From: Microterricola viridarii
Lineage (GTDB): Bacteria; Actinomycetota; Actinomycetes; Actinomycetales; Microbacteriaceae
Direction: 5' to 3'
Assembly (NCBI RefSeq): GCF_900104895.1
Contig: NZ_LT629742.1
Span: forward strand, 2,604,001 to 2,668,000
Length of the DNA stretch: 64,000 nucleotides
The notes under the pieces are model-generated. The model did no database searches. It had not been told where the DNA came from and saw nothing but the letters and a program-made list of their open reading frames with translations. The position numbers and the translations under genes are program-made. Within the stretch, counting starts at the first letter, position 1; every line of letters starts with the position of its first letter. Of the stretch, positions 8,839 through 16,622 are shown piece after piece.

Positions 8839-9588
8839 TTAGAGCGCGCCGTCCGCGACGTCGAGGATGCGCGTGATGCGCACGGCGTAGTCCTGGTCGA
8901 CGACGACGATCTCGCCGTGGGCGATCAGCCGGCCGTTCAGCAGAACATCGGCGGGGGCGCCGGCGGAGCGGTCCAGCTCGATGACGGCGCCGGGCTCGAT
9001 CGAGAGCACGTCGCGCACCGTCATCCGGGTGCGGCCGAGCTCGACGGTCAGCGCCATCTCGACGTTGTTGATGCGGCCGAGCCGGCCGAGCACGTCGGCG
9101 TCGGATGCCGCGCTGCCCGCGGCGGGGGCCAGCACGGCGGCCTCGCGCACGCGCATCGCGAACCAGCCGATCGTGGTGTCCTCGCCGCTGCTGCCGCCCA
9201 GCAGCTCGAACACGACGGCCTCGTCGTCGCCGATGAGGCCGCTGGCGTCGCCCTGCGCGCTGGCGCCGAGCAGCCCGGTGCCGAGGGTGGATGCGGCGGC
9301 CTCGAGCGAGGGTCGCAGCACGTCGGCGGCGGAGACCAGTGCGGAGTCGCCGCCGGCCGCGCCGAGCAGGGCCGAGCCGTCGAGCACGGCAATGGCCAGG
9401 TCGGCGGAGCGGGCTCCGACGAAGCTCGCCTGCACGGCGGAGGCGATCGCGGCGGCCGCCGCCGCGGCATCGCTGCCGCTCAGGTCGCGGGCGATGACGG
9501 CGCGGGTGACGCCGGGCAGCGGCAGAACCGCGAGCAGGGCGTCGACGGCGGCACGCTCGAGCGTTCCAAGTTCAGGGGTGGTCGTCAT
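8839..9588 (-). CDS. fliN: flagellar motor switch protein FliN with long N-terminal domain
   Basis: A 249-residue protein whose last 80 residues form the FliN/SpoA domain of the C-ring: VEMALTVELGRTRMTVRDVL, then PGAVIELDRSAGAPADVLLNGRLIAHGEIVVVD. Classical FliN is about 100-140 residues. Here about 165 residues precede it, as in FliY, whose N-terminus is a CheC-like phosphatase. The visible N-domain has the helical rhythm of CheC-type proteins but no clear phosphatase motif, so that assignment is open. ATG 9588 overlaps the fliM stop by four bases. It acts in torque generation and switching with FliG and FliM. Confidence 0.9.
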   Translation of the reverse strand: MTTTPELGTLERAAVDALLAVLPLPGVTRAVIARDLSGSDAAAAAAAIASAVQASFVGARSADLAIAVLDGSALLGAAGGDSALVSAADVLRPSLEAAASTLGTGLLGASAQGDASGLIGDDEAVVFELLGGSSGEDTTIGWFAMRVREAAVLAPAAGSAASDADVLGRLGRINNVEMALTVELGRTRMTVRDVLSIEPGAVIELDRSAGAPADVLLNGRLIAHGEIVVVDQDYAVRITRILDVADGAL

Positions 9589-10508
9589 CGTGTTGTCTCC
9601 TTGGTGCTCACCACGACGCAGGCCAGACGGGATCCATTGACCCCGACGGCAGCGCTGGCAAGTTCGTGGCCGTCGACGACGAGGTCGAGCGGTCGATGTT
9701 GGGAATGGGGAAGCGGAATGAGGTCGCCGACGGCGAGTCCGAGCACGGTGCCCGGCAGCACGGGGGCCGGCGCCAGGCGCAGCGCGACGTCGACGGGCAC
9801 GGTGCCGAGCTGCTGCCCGATCAGGGCGCGGGCGTTGTCGACGGGGCTGGTCGGGTTGGACTCGCCGAGCTGCGGCAGGATCACGGCGGCGGGCACGGCG
9901 ACGCTCGCCAGGGAGCGGTGGTCCCCCACGCGCACCGCGAAGCGGGCGACGATCATCAGCTCGGCGGTCGGGGCGGCCTGGGCGAACTGGGAGTTGTACT
10001 GGATGCCGTCGATCGAGATGGCGTCGACGAGCAGCTCGCCGAGCGAGTAGCGCAGGTCCTCGAGCGCGTCGTCCATCAGCCGGCGCACCAGCGCCTGCTC
10101 GATCTGGGTGAAGACCCGCTCCGGCAGCTCCGCGTCGGCGCTGCCGCCGAGCATCCGCGCCACCCAGGAGAGCCCGGCCGAGGCCGGGAACTGCACAACG
10201 GCCTTGGCGGAGGTGCCCTCGATCGAGCAGAGCACCATCGCGGTGGTCGCCGGGAGGACGGCCGCGTACTCGTCGTAGCTGTGCATGAGCACCTGCTCGC
10301 ACGTCACCTGGGAGAGCACGCGCACCTTCGCGGTGAGCTGCGTCGCCCACTGCCTGGCAAAGGTCTCGAAGGCCAGCTCCAGCACACGCGAGTGCTCGCG
10401 GGCCAGCGTCGTCGGGCGCCGGAAGTCGTAGGGCTGGGGGCTGGCCGAGTACGCGGAATCCACGGAGTCTGCGCGCTGCTGCTTGTCTCTGACCGTCACT
10501 GTTGCCAC
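9585..10508 (-). CDS. fliM: flagellar motor switch protein FliM
   Basis: Up to 307 residues; the C-ring switch protein that binds CheY-P and contacts FliG and FliN. It has a CheC-like middle domain (TTAMVLCSIEGTSAKAVVQF, WVARMLGG) and a C-terminal SpoA domain (VDVALRLAPAPVLPGTVLGLAVGDLIPL). The N-terminal CheY-binding LSQxEID motif is not obvious. The longest frame begins at GTG 10508, whose first base overlaps the -10 box of a sigma-28-like promoter. A transcript from that promoter would begin near 10501, which favours a leaderless start at GTG 10499 (MTVRDK). Transcripts reading in from motB could use either. Confidence 0.95.
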   Translation of the reverse strand: MATVTVRDKQQRADSVDSAYSASPQPYDFRRPTTLAREHSRVLELAFETFARQWATQLTAKVRVLSQVTCEQVLMHSYDEYAAVLPATTAMVLCSIEGTSAKAVVQFPASAGLSWVARMLGGSADAELPERVFTQIEQALVRRLMDDALEDLRYSLGELLVDAISIDGIQYNSQFAQAAPTAELMIVARFAVRVGDHRSLASVAVPAAVILPQLGESNPTSPVDNARALIGQQLGTVPVDVALRLAPAPVLPGTVLGLAVGDLIPLPHSQHRPLDLVVDGHELASAAVGVNGSRLACVVVSTKETTR

Positions 10509-10534
10509 TATCGGCAGCGAATGGCGGCGCGTTA
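10508..10534 (-). promoter_or_regulatory. sigma-28-type promoter for fliM
   Basis: On the minus strand TAAC (10534-10531), a 15-base spacer and GCCGATAG (10515-10508). It matches the spacing and sequence of four other sites in this window and the known FliA pattern TAAA-N15-GCCGATAA. The TAA stop codon of motB is the first three bases of the -35 element. Confidence 0.75.
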
Positions 10535-11347
10535 GGGAGCGGGCTGCCCTGTCTTCGTGCTGAGCGCCGTGGGGATCAGGTTTCGCACAGACTCCGGCAG
10601 GTCCGAGAGCACGGCGATGTCGACCCGGCGGTTGATGGCGGCATCCTCTGCGCTCTCCCCCGTGCGGGCCGGCCGGGTGGAGCCATAGCCGACGGCGGAG
10701 ATCTGGGAGCCGGGGAAGCCGGCCGACTCGACCATGCGGCGCAACACCTGGGTGGCGCGGCCGCCGGAGAGCTCCCAGTCGGTCGGGAACGGGGTGGGCG
10801 AGCCGCGGTAGTCGGCGTGGCCCTCGACCGAGACCTTGTGCTCCGCTGCGGCCAGGATCGGGCCGAGCGTGTCGACGACGACGAGCGCCTCGCCCTGCAG
10901 CTGGATGCTGTTGGGTTGGAAGAAGGTCTCCCAGCCGATCAGGCCGACGGTCAGCCCGCGCTGGTCGATGACGAACGTGACGGTGTGCTCGAGGTTCTGG
11001 GCGGCCAAAGCGGAGCGCAGCTGCTCGCGCAGCTTGAGCAGGTTGTCGACCTCGGCGGAGGCCTCCTCGGCCTCGGTGAAGCCCGCGCCCTGCTCGTCAA
11101 CCAGCTCCTCCGGAACGACGACCCCGGATGCCGTGTCCAACTTGCCGACGTCCACGGTGCCGAAGCCGGTGGCGAGCGAGTTCTTCAGGGCGATGAACTT
11201 GTCCTGGTCGACGGTCGACATGGCGAACAGCACGATGAACAGACACATCAGCACGGTGACCATGTCCATGTAGGACGCCATCCAGCGCTCGTCGACGTGC
11301 TCCTCGGCGTGCTCGGTGTTGCGGGAACGGCGGGCGGGCCGGCTCAT
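10532..11347 (-). CDS. motB: flagellar stator protein MotB
   Basis: A 271-residue stator subunit. A single membrane helix (YMDMVTVLMCLFIVLFAMS, about residues 26-44) carries the proton-binding Asp at about residue 28. An OmpA-like peptidoglycan-binding domain occupies roughly residues 130-250, with VSVEGHADYRG, ELSGGRATQVLRRM and NRRVDIAV. It anchors the motor to the cell wall and conducts ions with MotA. ATG 11347 overlaps the motA stop by four bases. No fliL gene lies between motB and fliM. Confidence 0.97.
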   Translation of the reverse strand: MSRPARRSRNTEHAEEHVDERWMASYMDMVTVLMCLFIVLFAMSTVDQDKFIALKNSLATGFGTVDVGKLDTASGVVVPEELVDEQGAGFTEAEEASAEVDNLLKLREQLRSALAAQNLEHTVTFVIDQRGLTVGLIGWETFFQPNSIQLQGEALVVVDTLGPILAAAEHKVSVEGHADYRGSPTPFPTDWELSGGRATQVLRRMVESAGFPGSQISAVGYGSTRPARTGESAEDAAINRRVDIAVLSDLPESVRNLIPTALSTKTGQPAP

Positions 11348-12138
11348 GCCGCGTCCGAGACCTTCACCGGCTGTTCCTTCTCGCGCGGCGCCTTCTCGCG
11401 CGGCACCATCGCGCGCAGGCGGTCGCCGAGCAGGCGCGGCTGGCTGCCGGCGTGGATGGCGAGGACGCCCTCCATGAGCAGCGTCATCCGCTCGACCTCG
11501 AGCTCGGCGAGGCGCTTCAGGCGGGTGCCGATCGGCAGGAAGATGAAGTTGGCGCTGAGCAGGCCCCAGAGCGTGGCGACGAAGGCGGTGGCGATCATCG
11601 GGCCGAGGGTGGCCGGGCTGTCCAGCTTCTCCAGCACGTGGATCAGCGACACCACGGTGCCGATGATGCCGATGGTCGGGGCGTAGCCGCCGACGCTGGT
11701 GAAGTAGCGGGCGGCGTTGCGGGCAGCGCGGTCGCTCGTGCTGATCTCGTCCTCGAGCAGGATCCGCAGCTCCTCGCCGTCCGTGCCGTCGGCGACGCTC
11801 TGCAGCGCGCGCTTGAGGAACTGGTCCGGCTCCTCCTCCGCTTTGATCTCCAACGCGAGGAGGCCCTCTGACCGGGCGATCTCGGCGAGCGAGACCAGCT
11901 TGCCGATGGTCTCGTCCGGCTTGGTGGAGCGGCCGATGAACGCGCTGGGCAGTGCCTTGAAGGCGGCGATGGTGTCGCGCAGGGTGCCGCCGGCCATGCC
12001 GACGGCCATGCTGGCGCCGAGCACCAGGATCATGGGTGCCGGGAGCAGCACCGCCGTGACGGCGGTGCCCTCGAGGGTCATCATGGCGAACAGCGAGCCG
12101 AAGGCGATGACGAGTCCGAGAATGATCGCGATGTCCAT
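11344..12138 (-). CDS. motA: flagellar stator protein MotA
   Basis: A 264-residue stator subunit with four membrane segments: two at residues 5-50 and two at about 145-200. The last pair has GGYAPTIGIIGTVVSLIHVL and ATAFVATLWGLLSANFIFLP. The cytoplasmic loop contains the charged residues that contact FliG (ARSEGLLALE; RAARNAARYF). ATG 12138 overlaps the flbD TGA by one base. A basic and acidic tail follows the last helix. Confidence 0.97.
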   Translation of the reverse strand: MDIAIILGLVIAFGSLFAMMTLEGTAVTAVLLPAPMILVLGASMAVGMAGGTLRDTIAAFKALPSAFIGRSTKPDETIGKLVSLAEIARSEGLLALEIKAEEEPDQFLKRALQSVADGTDGEELRILLEDEISTSDRAARNAARYFTSVGGYAPTIGIIGTVVSLIHVLEKLDSPATLGPMIATAFVATLWGLLSANFIFLPIGTRLKRLAELEVERMTLLMEGVLAIHAGSQPRLLGDRLRAMVPREKAPREKEQPVKVSDAA

Positions 12139-12401
12139 CAGCGTGCGTCTCCCGGCGTGTTCAGCGGGCGAAGGACCGGCTGCGGGCCGGCGGCCTGCTG
12201 CTCATGCATCTCGGAGGCCAGGTTGATGACCCGCGCGCGGTACTCGGTGATGCGGGTGATCACCTCGGCCAGCGACTCGGTCACGATGTACTTGGCGCCG
12301 TCGAGCATGACCAGGGTGGTGTCGGGGCTCTCGTGGATGCGCTCGATGAGATCGGGGTTGATCGCGAATTGGCTGTCGTTGAGTCGGGTGACGACGATCA
12401 T
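12138..12401 (-). CDS. flbD: flagellar FlbD family protein
   Basis: An 87-residue small protein. Its first 55 residues match the FlbD family (MIVVTRLNDSQFAINPDLIE, PDTTLVMLDGAKYIV, ITRITEYR). The family occurs next to motA in Gram-positive flagellar operons; its job is unclear (a motility-linked protein called SwrD in Bacillus). The start is ATG 12401 after GAGGCGAGGCG; a longer frame to 12449 would begin inside the leader. It is the first gene of the operon and has its own sigma-28-like promoter 54 bases upstream. Confidence 0.92.
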   Translation of the reverse strand: MIVVTRLNDSQFAINPDLIERIHESPDTTLVMLDGAKYIVTESLAEVITRITEYRARVINLASEMHEQQAAGPQPVLRPLNTPGDAR

Positions 12402-12455
12402 CGCCTCGCCTCGCTTCTGCTGAAGTTTTCGCGGCCGAATGGCCGTCACGCTGCA

Positions 12456-12482
12456 CTATCGGCAGCGCGCCGCTCCCGGTTA
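12456..12482 (-). promoter_or_regulatory. sigma-28-type promoter for the flbD-motA-motB operon
   Basis: Minus-strand TAAC (12482-12479), 15-base spacer, GCCGATAG (12463-12456). The -10 region and the two bases after it (GCCGATAGTG) are identical to the fliM site. The predicted transcript starts near 12449, giving a leader of about 48 bases before flbD. Confidence 0.8.
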
Positions 12483-12547
12483 GCGCGGTCGCCGCCCTCG
12501 CCGACAGATTCGACGGCCGGGCGCGCCGCCCCAGAGTTCCTCGCCCG

Positions 12548-13066
12548 TCACTCCCGTGCGGCGGCCGCGGCGGCTGCGTCGGCCGCGCGGTCCGCCGCGC
12601 GCGCCCGCTGCGGGGCGATGACCCAGCACAGCACGAGGAGCGCGCCAACCGCCACGGCCAGGCCGATGCCCCACGCCCGGCCGAGCACGAAGTCGAAGAT
12701 GAGGAGTGTGATGCCCACCACGGTGATGGCAACGCCGACGAGCGTGATGCGGGCGAATCGGTCCGCATACGCGACGACCTGCTCCTTGGCGCGCTTCCGG
12801 AAGAGGTAGCGGTGCAAGCTCACCGGGGCGAGCCCGGCGATCGTCGTCACCACCGAGGTGATGACCAGGCACAGGTAGGTGGCCAGCTGGAAGGTGTCGA
12901 GTTCGGTGAACCGGGACTGGAACACCGCCGCGAGCAGGAAACCGGTGATGATCTGGGTGCCGGTCTGCACAACACGGAGCTCTTGCAGGAGTTCGCTCCA
13001 GTTTCTGTCCAGGCGCTCTCGCTGGCTCTCCCCCGGGTCGGAGCCGTCTGGTTCCACTCTCGTCAC
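12548..13066 (-). CDS. DUF6328 family membrane protein
   Basis: A 172-residue protein with four predicted membrane helices, matching the actinobacterial DUF6328 family. A charged N-terminus carries RERLDRNWSELLQELRVVQTG, then helices near residues 40-60, 62-85, 100-125 and 130-150, and an Ala/Arg-rich tail. Function is unknown. The start is GTG 13066, whose GTGA overlaps the stop of a short acidic ORF, so the two are probably translationally coupled. It lies upstream of, and in the same direction as, the flbD operon, which has its own promoter. Confidence 0.85.
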   Translation of the reverse strand: MTRVEPDGSDPGESQRERLDRNWSELLQELRVVQTGTQIITGFLLAAVFQSRFTELDTFQLATYLCLVITSVVTTIAGLAPVSLHRYLFRKRAKEQVVAYADRFARITLVGVAITVVGITLLIFDFVLGRAWGIGLAVAVGALLVLCWVIAPQRARAADRAADAAAAAAARE

Positions 13067-13212
13067 GCCGGCGCGTTGTCGGGGTCCACCGTCGCGACGG
13101 TGTCCTCCTCAACGTCGTTGTCGGCGGTGAGATCGTTGTCGGCCGTTGGCCGATCCCCGCTCGCGCCGTCCTCGCGCTCCGGCGTCGGCTGGTCGTTCCG
13201 TGGTTCGCCCAT
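13063..13212 (-). CDS. small acidic protein upstream of the DUF6328 gene
   Basis: A 49-codon ORF, MGEPRNDQPTPEREDG at the start and DPDNAPA at the end, very rich in Asp and Glu and with no hydrophobic segment. GAGGGGATGAAGAG precedes its ATG at good spacing. Its TGA overlaps the GTG of the following gene by four bases. The ribosome-binding site and coupling argue it is translated; no family is recognised and it could mainly couple translation. Confidence 0.6.
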   Translation of the reverse strand: MGEPRNDQPTPEREDGASGDRPTADNDLTADNDVEEDTVATVDPDNAPA

Positions 13213-13272
13213 CTCTTCATCCCCTCTTGCGTCCGGTTGTTCAGTCGTTCAGTTGTTCAGTAGGTCAGGCGT

Positions 13273-13539
13273 TCAGTGGGTGCGGAGCAGCTCGATCAGC
13301 TCGCCCTTGCGCTTCCCGGAGTATCCGCGCAGCCCCAGCTCCTTGGCGCGTGCGCGCAGCTCGGGGACGGTTCGCTCGTCGTAGTCCTCTGCAGTGCCTC
13401 CGCGGCGTCCGATCTCGGACCGGCCGCTCGCTGCCGTGGCGTTGGAGATGCGTGCCGCCTTCTCCTTCGATGCGCCCTCGTCGCGGAGCTTCTCGTAGAG
13501 CTCGGGGTCTTTCAGGCTTGGATTCGCGCGTCCCGGCAT
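13273..13539 (-). CDS. Rho_N-like / DUF7218-type small protein
   Basis: An 88-residue protein. Residues 1-45 match a small actinobacterial family (MPGRANPSLKDPELYEKLRD, then SKEKAARISNA). The C-terminal 35 residues look like a Rho N-terminal (SAP-like) helix-turn-helix: TVPELRARAKELGLRGYSG and KGELIELLR. Such domains bind nucleic acid. The gene stands alone, 60 bases upstream of the small acidic ORF in the same direction. AGGAGCACAGC precedes the ATG at 13539. The role is unknown, possibly nucleoid or stress related. Confidence 0.8.
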   Translation of the reverse strand: MPGRANPSLKDPELYEKLRDEGASKEKAARISNATAASGRSEIGRRGGTAEDYDERTVPELRARAKELGLRGYSGKRKGELIELLRTH

Positions 13540-13701
13540 GCTGTGCTCCTCTCTCGTCCCTCCACGCTAGGTTCTGGACAGGCGGCCGGGGAGGGGCTTG
13601 ACAGACGCCGTCAGGTCATGCCGCTGGCGTCGGAACGGAGGTCGATAACACACGAGGCCGGGCTGTTCAAGCCCCTGCCGAGTCGGCCGGACACGCACTA
13701 A

Positions 13702-13718
13702 CGTGAGGCTGACTCACG
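13702..13718. promoter_or_regulatory. perfect dyad upstream of a hypothetical gene
   Basis: CGTGAG, five bases, CTCACG, ending 41 bases before the ATG at 13760. The position fits an operator for the plus-strand gene, but no regulator is known. Confidence 0.3.
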
Positions 13719-13759
13719 ACGGGCAGACAGTGCCCGCCACGGACAACGGAGAAGGACAG

Positions 13760-14005
13760 ATGCACATCACGGCCCATCGAGCGACCGAGCCGGAGCACAG
13801 TGGCTTCGGCGCAAGCGACGTCATTTGTGCGGTGCGCGCGGAGTTGGACGGCCACACACCGGAGGCGGTCGAGAGCATTCTGCGTGCGCAGCTCACCGAC
13901 CACCAGGTGGAGATTTCGGACGGCGAGCTGCACCGGGTCGCCGCGGACATCGCGACGGCGCGCATCGCGCAGCTGCTCGCAACGCCCCTGGGCGCAAAGC
14001 GCTGA
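13760..14005 (+). CDS. hypothetical protein (81 aa)
   Basis: An 81-residue soluble protein starting MHITAHRATEPEHSG. GGAGAAGGACAG before ATG 13760 fixes the start, although the frame is open from 13703. The body is helical with Asp/Glu and Ala (DVICAVRAELDGHTPEAVES), and similar proteins occur as short conserved hypotheticals in actinobacteria. It probably shares a transcript with the next two genes (gap of 13 bases). No function is recognised. Confidence 0.65.
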   Translation: MHITAHRATEPEHSGFGASDVICAVRAELDGHTPEAVESILRAQLTDHQVEISDGELHRVAADIATARIAQLLATPLGAKR

Positions 14006-14018
14006 GGCGGCTGAGGGG

Positions 14019-14318
14019 ATGGCGCGGGACGTGGACGACACAGGACGCATCGGTGAGGAGAACACCGTGACCGGCGAGACCCAGGATGAGCCGGTGATGG
14101 AGCAGGACGCCGTCTCGGACCGGGAGAAGCTGGATGGGATCATCGCCCAGACGATTGCGGATGTCGGCTCGCAGCGCGTCCGGCACATCGCGGGCATCGT
14201 GCGGGAGCGGAGCGCCGAAGCGGGGCTGAGCATCCCGGAGGACGAGCAGGCGAGCGCGATCTCTGCCGCGGTGGGCTGGAACACTGCGCACCACCCGGCG
14301 CCCGGCTCGGCCGGCTGA
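14019..14318 (+). CDS. hypothetical protein (99 aa)
   Basis: A 99-residue acidic protein; the first 30 residues look disordered, followed by helices (EKLDGIIAQTIADVGSQRV, AGIVRERSAEAGL). ATG 14019 is preceded by GAGGGG. A GTG at 14067 with GAGGAG upstream is an alternative start giving 83 residues. It resembles the preceding protein in tone (short, acidic, helical) and ends six bases before the topoisomerase gene, so it is probably in the same operon. Not recognised. Confidence 0.6.
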   Translation: MARDVDDTGRIGEENTVTGETQDEPVMEQDAVSDREKLDGIIAQTIADVGSQRVRHIAGIVRERSAEAGLSIPEDEQASAISAAVGWNTAHHPAPGSAG

Positions 14319-14324
14319 GCGCCG

Positions 14325-15338
14325 ATGCCCCGGCTGCGCACGGCGGATCCGTCCTCGCCGGGATGGACCCTCTCACGGAAGGGTGCACATCTGGCCGTCA
14401 TCGACGAGCGCGGGGCCCCGCTCACCGCGGAGTCGGCCACGGCGCGCGTTGAGGCGCTGAGCATTCCCCCGGCGTGGACCGCCGTGTGGATCGCACCCCA
14501 GGCCAACGCGCACATCCAGGCGATGGGAACCGACGCCGCCGGGCGACGCCAGTACCTCTACCACGAGCAGTGGCAGCGGGCGCGGTCACGGCTGAAGTAC
14601 GACCGCGCCCTCGACTTGGCCGCCAGTCTGCCCGCCGCGCGCGGCGTGGTCACACGGGATCTGCGGGGCCCGCGGCACACGCGGGCCAGGGCCCTCGCCG
14701 TCGCCTTCCGGCTGTTGGACAGCGCATATCTGCGCGTGGGGAGCGAGCGCTACGCGCAACGGCACGGCAGCCGGGGGCTGACGACGCTCCTCGGCTCCGA
14801 CGCCCGGGTCTCCGGCGACACGGTGCTGCTCGAGTTCACGGGGAAGGGCGCCGTCGACTGGTCGTCGCAGACGACGGACCCCGATCTGGCGGCGGCCGTG
14901 CGCGCTCTGAAGCGCCGCGGGCCCGACGCCGTTCTGCTCGCGTGGAAGGACGACGCCGGCTGGCATCGGCTGCTCCCCGAGGAGGTGAACGAGTACGTGC
15001 GCGAGCGCACGAAGGGCAACTTCAGCGCGAAGGACTTCCGGACGCTGCACGGCACCATCATCGCGGCGCAGGCCCTCGCGGCGCAGGCCCTTGCCTCGCA
15101 GGGGCCCGCGCCGCGCGACTCCGGGTCGGCTGCGACAGCCAGGAAGAAGGCGATCGTCGAGGCGACGCGGGTCACCGCGGAGGCGCTCGGGAACACTCCG
15201 ACGGTGGCGCGCGCCAACTACATCGACCCTCGGGTGTTCGACCGGTTCCGCGACGGACGTCTGCTCACAACGACCGGTCTGGCGCCGGAATCCGCGATCA
15301 GGCTCCTGCTGCTCGGCGAGGATGCCCCTGCCGCCTAG
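14325..15338 (+). CDS. DNA topoisomerase IB
   Basis: A 337-residue poxvirus-type topoisomerase IB, which relaxes supercoils through a 3'-phosphotyrosine link without ATP. Landmarks are the N-terminal GWTLSRKGAHLAVID, IPPAWTAVWI, AAGRRQYLYHEQW, catalytic-pocket RVGSERYA (about residue 132), TGKGAV, and ARANYIDPRV near residue 295. The Tyr in the last motif is the expected nucleophile. Length fits the bacterial family. It is encoded within the flagellar locus but reads the opposite way to its neighbours and ends at a shared hairpin with flgE. A role in the flagellum is not implied. Confidence 0.93.
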   Translation: MPRLRTADPSSPGWTLSRKGAHLAVIDERGAPLTAESATARVEALSIPPAWTAVWIAPQANAHIQAMGTDAAGRRQYLYHEQWQRARSRLKYDRALDLAASLPAARGVVTRDLRGPRHTRARALAVAFRLLDSAYLRVGSERYAQRHGSRGLTTLLGSDARVSGDTVLLEFTGKGAVDWSSQTTDPDLAAAVRALKRRGPDAVLLAWKDDAGWHRLLPEEVNEYVRERTKGNFSAKDFRTLHGTIIAAQALAAQALASQGPAPRDSGSAATARKKAIVEATRVTAEALGNTPTVARANYIDPRVFDRFRDGRLLTTTGLAPESAIRLLLLGEDAPAA

Positions 15339-15378
15339 GGGAATCGCCCGGCGGCATGCACCTGGCCGTGCAACGGCG

Positions 15379-15408
15379 ATGGCCCCGGTGTCGAGACACC
15401 GGGGCCAT
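15379..15408. terminator. bidirectional terminator between topoisomerase IB and flgE
   Basis: Fourteen-base perfect arms (ATGGCCCCGGTGTC and its complement) around two bases. It lies between two convergent genes and has no long T run, as usual in GC-rich actinobacteria. Confidence 0.75.
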
Positions 15409-15422
15409 GCTGTGAGCCGCTG

Positions 15423-16592
15423 CTAGCGCTTGAGGTTGGTGAGCTCCTGCAGCACCTCGTCGGAGGTGGTGATGATGCGGGCGTTCGCCTGGAAGCCGCG
15501 CTGGGCGACGATCAGGTTGGTGAACTCCTGCGAGAGGTCGACGTTCGACATTTCGAGTTGACCGCCGGCGAGCACGCCGAGGCCCGCATCGCCCGGAACG
15601 CCGTAGGCCGCGTTGCCCGAGTTGACCGTGGCGCGGTAGCCGGAGGATCCGGCCTTCTCGAGGCCGCCCGGGTTGGCGAAGGTGGCCAGGGCCACGCGGG
15701 CGATCGGCTCCTTGGCGCCGTTGCTGAACAGGCCGATGAGGGTGCCGTCCTTGGACAGGGTGAACGATTCGAGCGTGCCGGCCTGGCGGCCGTTCTGGCC
15801 CTCGATGGCGACGGTGCTGAGGGTGGCGAAGCCGGTGAGGCCGGCCAGGTCGACCGTGATCCCGCCGATGGCGCCGAGGGTGCCGCCCGTCAGCGCGCCG
15901 TTGGCGAAGGTGAGGGATGCCGTCTGCGTGGCGACGCCGTCGGACCCGGAGACGTCCCAGCCTGCTGCGGTCTTCGTGAAGGTGAGGGTCAAGGTGCCCG
16001 CCTTGCCGTCGGCGTCGTAGACCGGCACGTCGCGCACCAGCTCGGTGCCTGCGGCGGCGTCGGAGGGCAGGTTGCCGCCGACCGTCGCGCCGGTGGTGGC
16101 CACGGCGGGTGCGACGGCCTTGAGCGGCAGGCTGATGGTGCCGACGGCACCGCCGGTCGGCACCTGGCCGCCCACGGCGTTCCAGCCCTGCACGAGCGAG
16201 CCGTCGGGCGCGGTCAGGCGGCCGTCGGCGTCGAGCTCGAATGCGCCGGCGCGGGTGTAGCGGGTCTCGCCACCGATGCTGGTGACGAAGAATCCGTCAC
16301 CGGCGATCATCATGTCGGTCGCCCGACCCGTCGCCTGGGCGGAGCCCTGGGTGAAGTTGGTGGAGATGCCGGCGACCTGCACGCCGAGGCCGACCTGCGA
16401 CGGGTTGGTTCCACCGGTCAGGGCCTGCGGCCCGCCCGCGCCCTGGGTGAGCTGCGAGAGGGTGTCCTGGAACTGCACGGCGGAACCCTTGAACGCGGTG
16501 GTGTTGACGTTGGCGATGTTGTTGCCGGTGACGTCGAGCATGGTCTGGTGCGAGCGGAGTCCGGAGATACCGGAGTAGAGCGAGCGAAGCAT
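15423..16592 (-). CDS. flgE: flagellar hook protein FlgE
   Basis: A 389-residue hook subunit. N-terminal D0 helix with LRSLYSGISGLRSHQTMLDV and GNNIANVNTTAFKGS. The middle domains contain GDGFFV and RYTRAGAFELDADG. The C-terminal helix has GQLEMSNVDLSQEFTNLIVA and QRGFQANARIITTSDEVL. It is the last gene of the flgB operon, 30 bases after flgD. No separate flgF or flgG rod gene is present in the window, so this is the only long hook/rod-type protein seen. Confidence 0.96.
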   Translation of the reverse strand: MLRSLYSGISGLRSHQTMLDVTGNNIANVNTTAFKGSAVQFQDTLSQLTQGAGGPQALTGGTNPSQVGLGVQVAGISTNFTQGSAQATGRATDMMIAGDGFFVTSIGGETRYTRAGAFELDADGRLTAPDGSLVQGWNAVGGQVPTGGAVGTISLPLKAVAPAVATTGATVGGNLPSDAAAGTELVRDVPVYDADGKAGTLTLTFTKTAAGWDVSGSDGVATQTASLTFANGALTGGTLGAIGGITVDLAGLTGFATLSTVAIEGQNGRQAGTLESFTLSKDGTLIGLFSNGAKEPIARVALATFANPGGLEKAGSSGYRATVNSGNAAYGVPGDAGLGVLAGGQLEMSNVDLSQEFTNLIVAQRGFQANARIITTSDEVLQELTNLKR

Positions 16593-16622
16593 GTGTTGGC
16601 CTTTCGGTGGAGGTGTCGGCGG

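Noticed and set aside
12480-13220. Longer minus-strand frame of 246 codons over the DUF6328 gene
   Set aside because: It is out of frame with the recognisable membrane protein and with the small acidic ORF.
13697-13725. CTAAC upstream of the 81-residue hypothetical gene
   Set aside because: The matching -10 position reads GACGGGCA, not GCCGATA.
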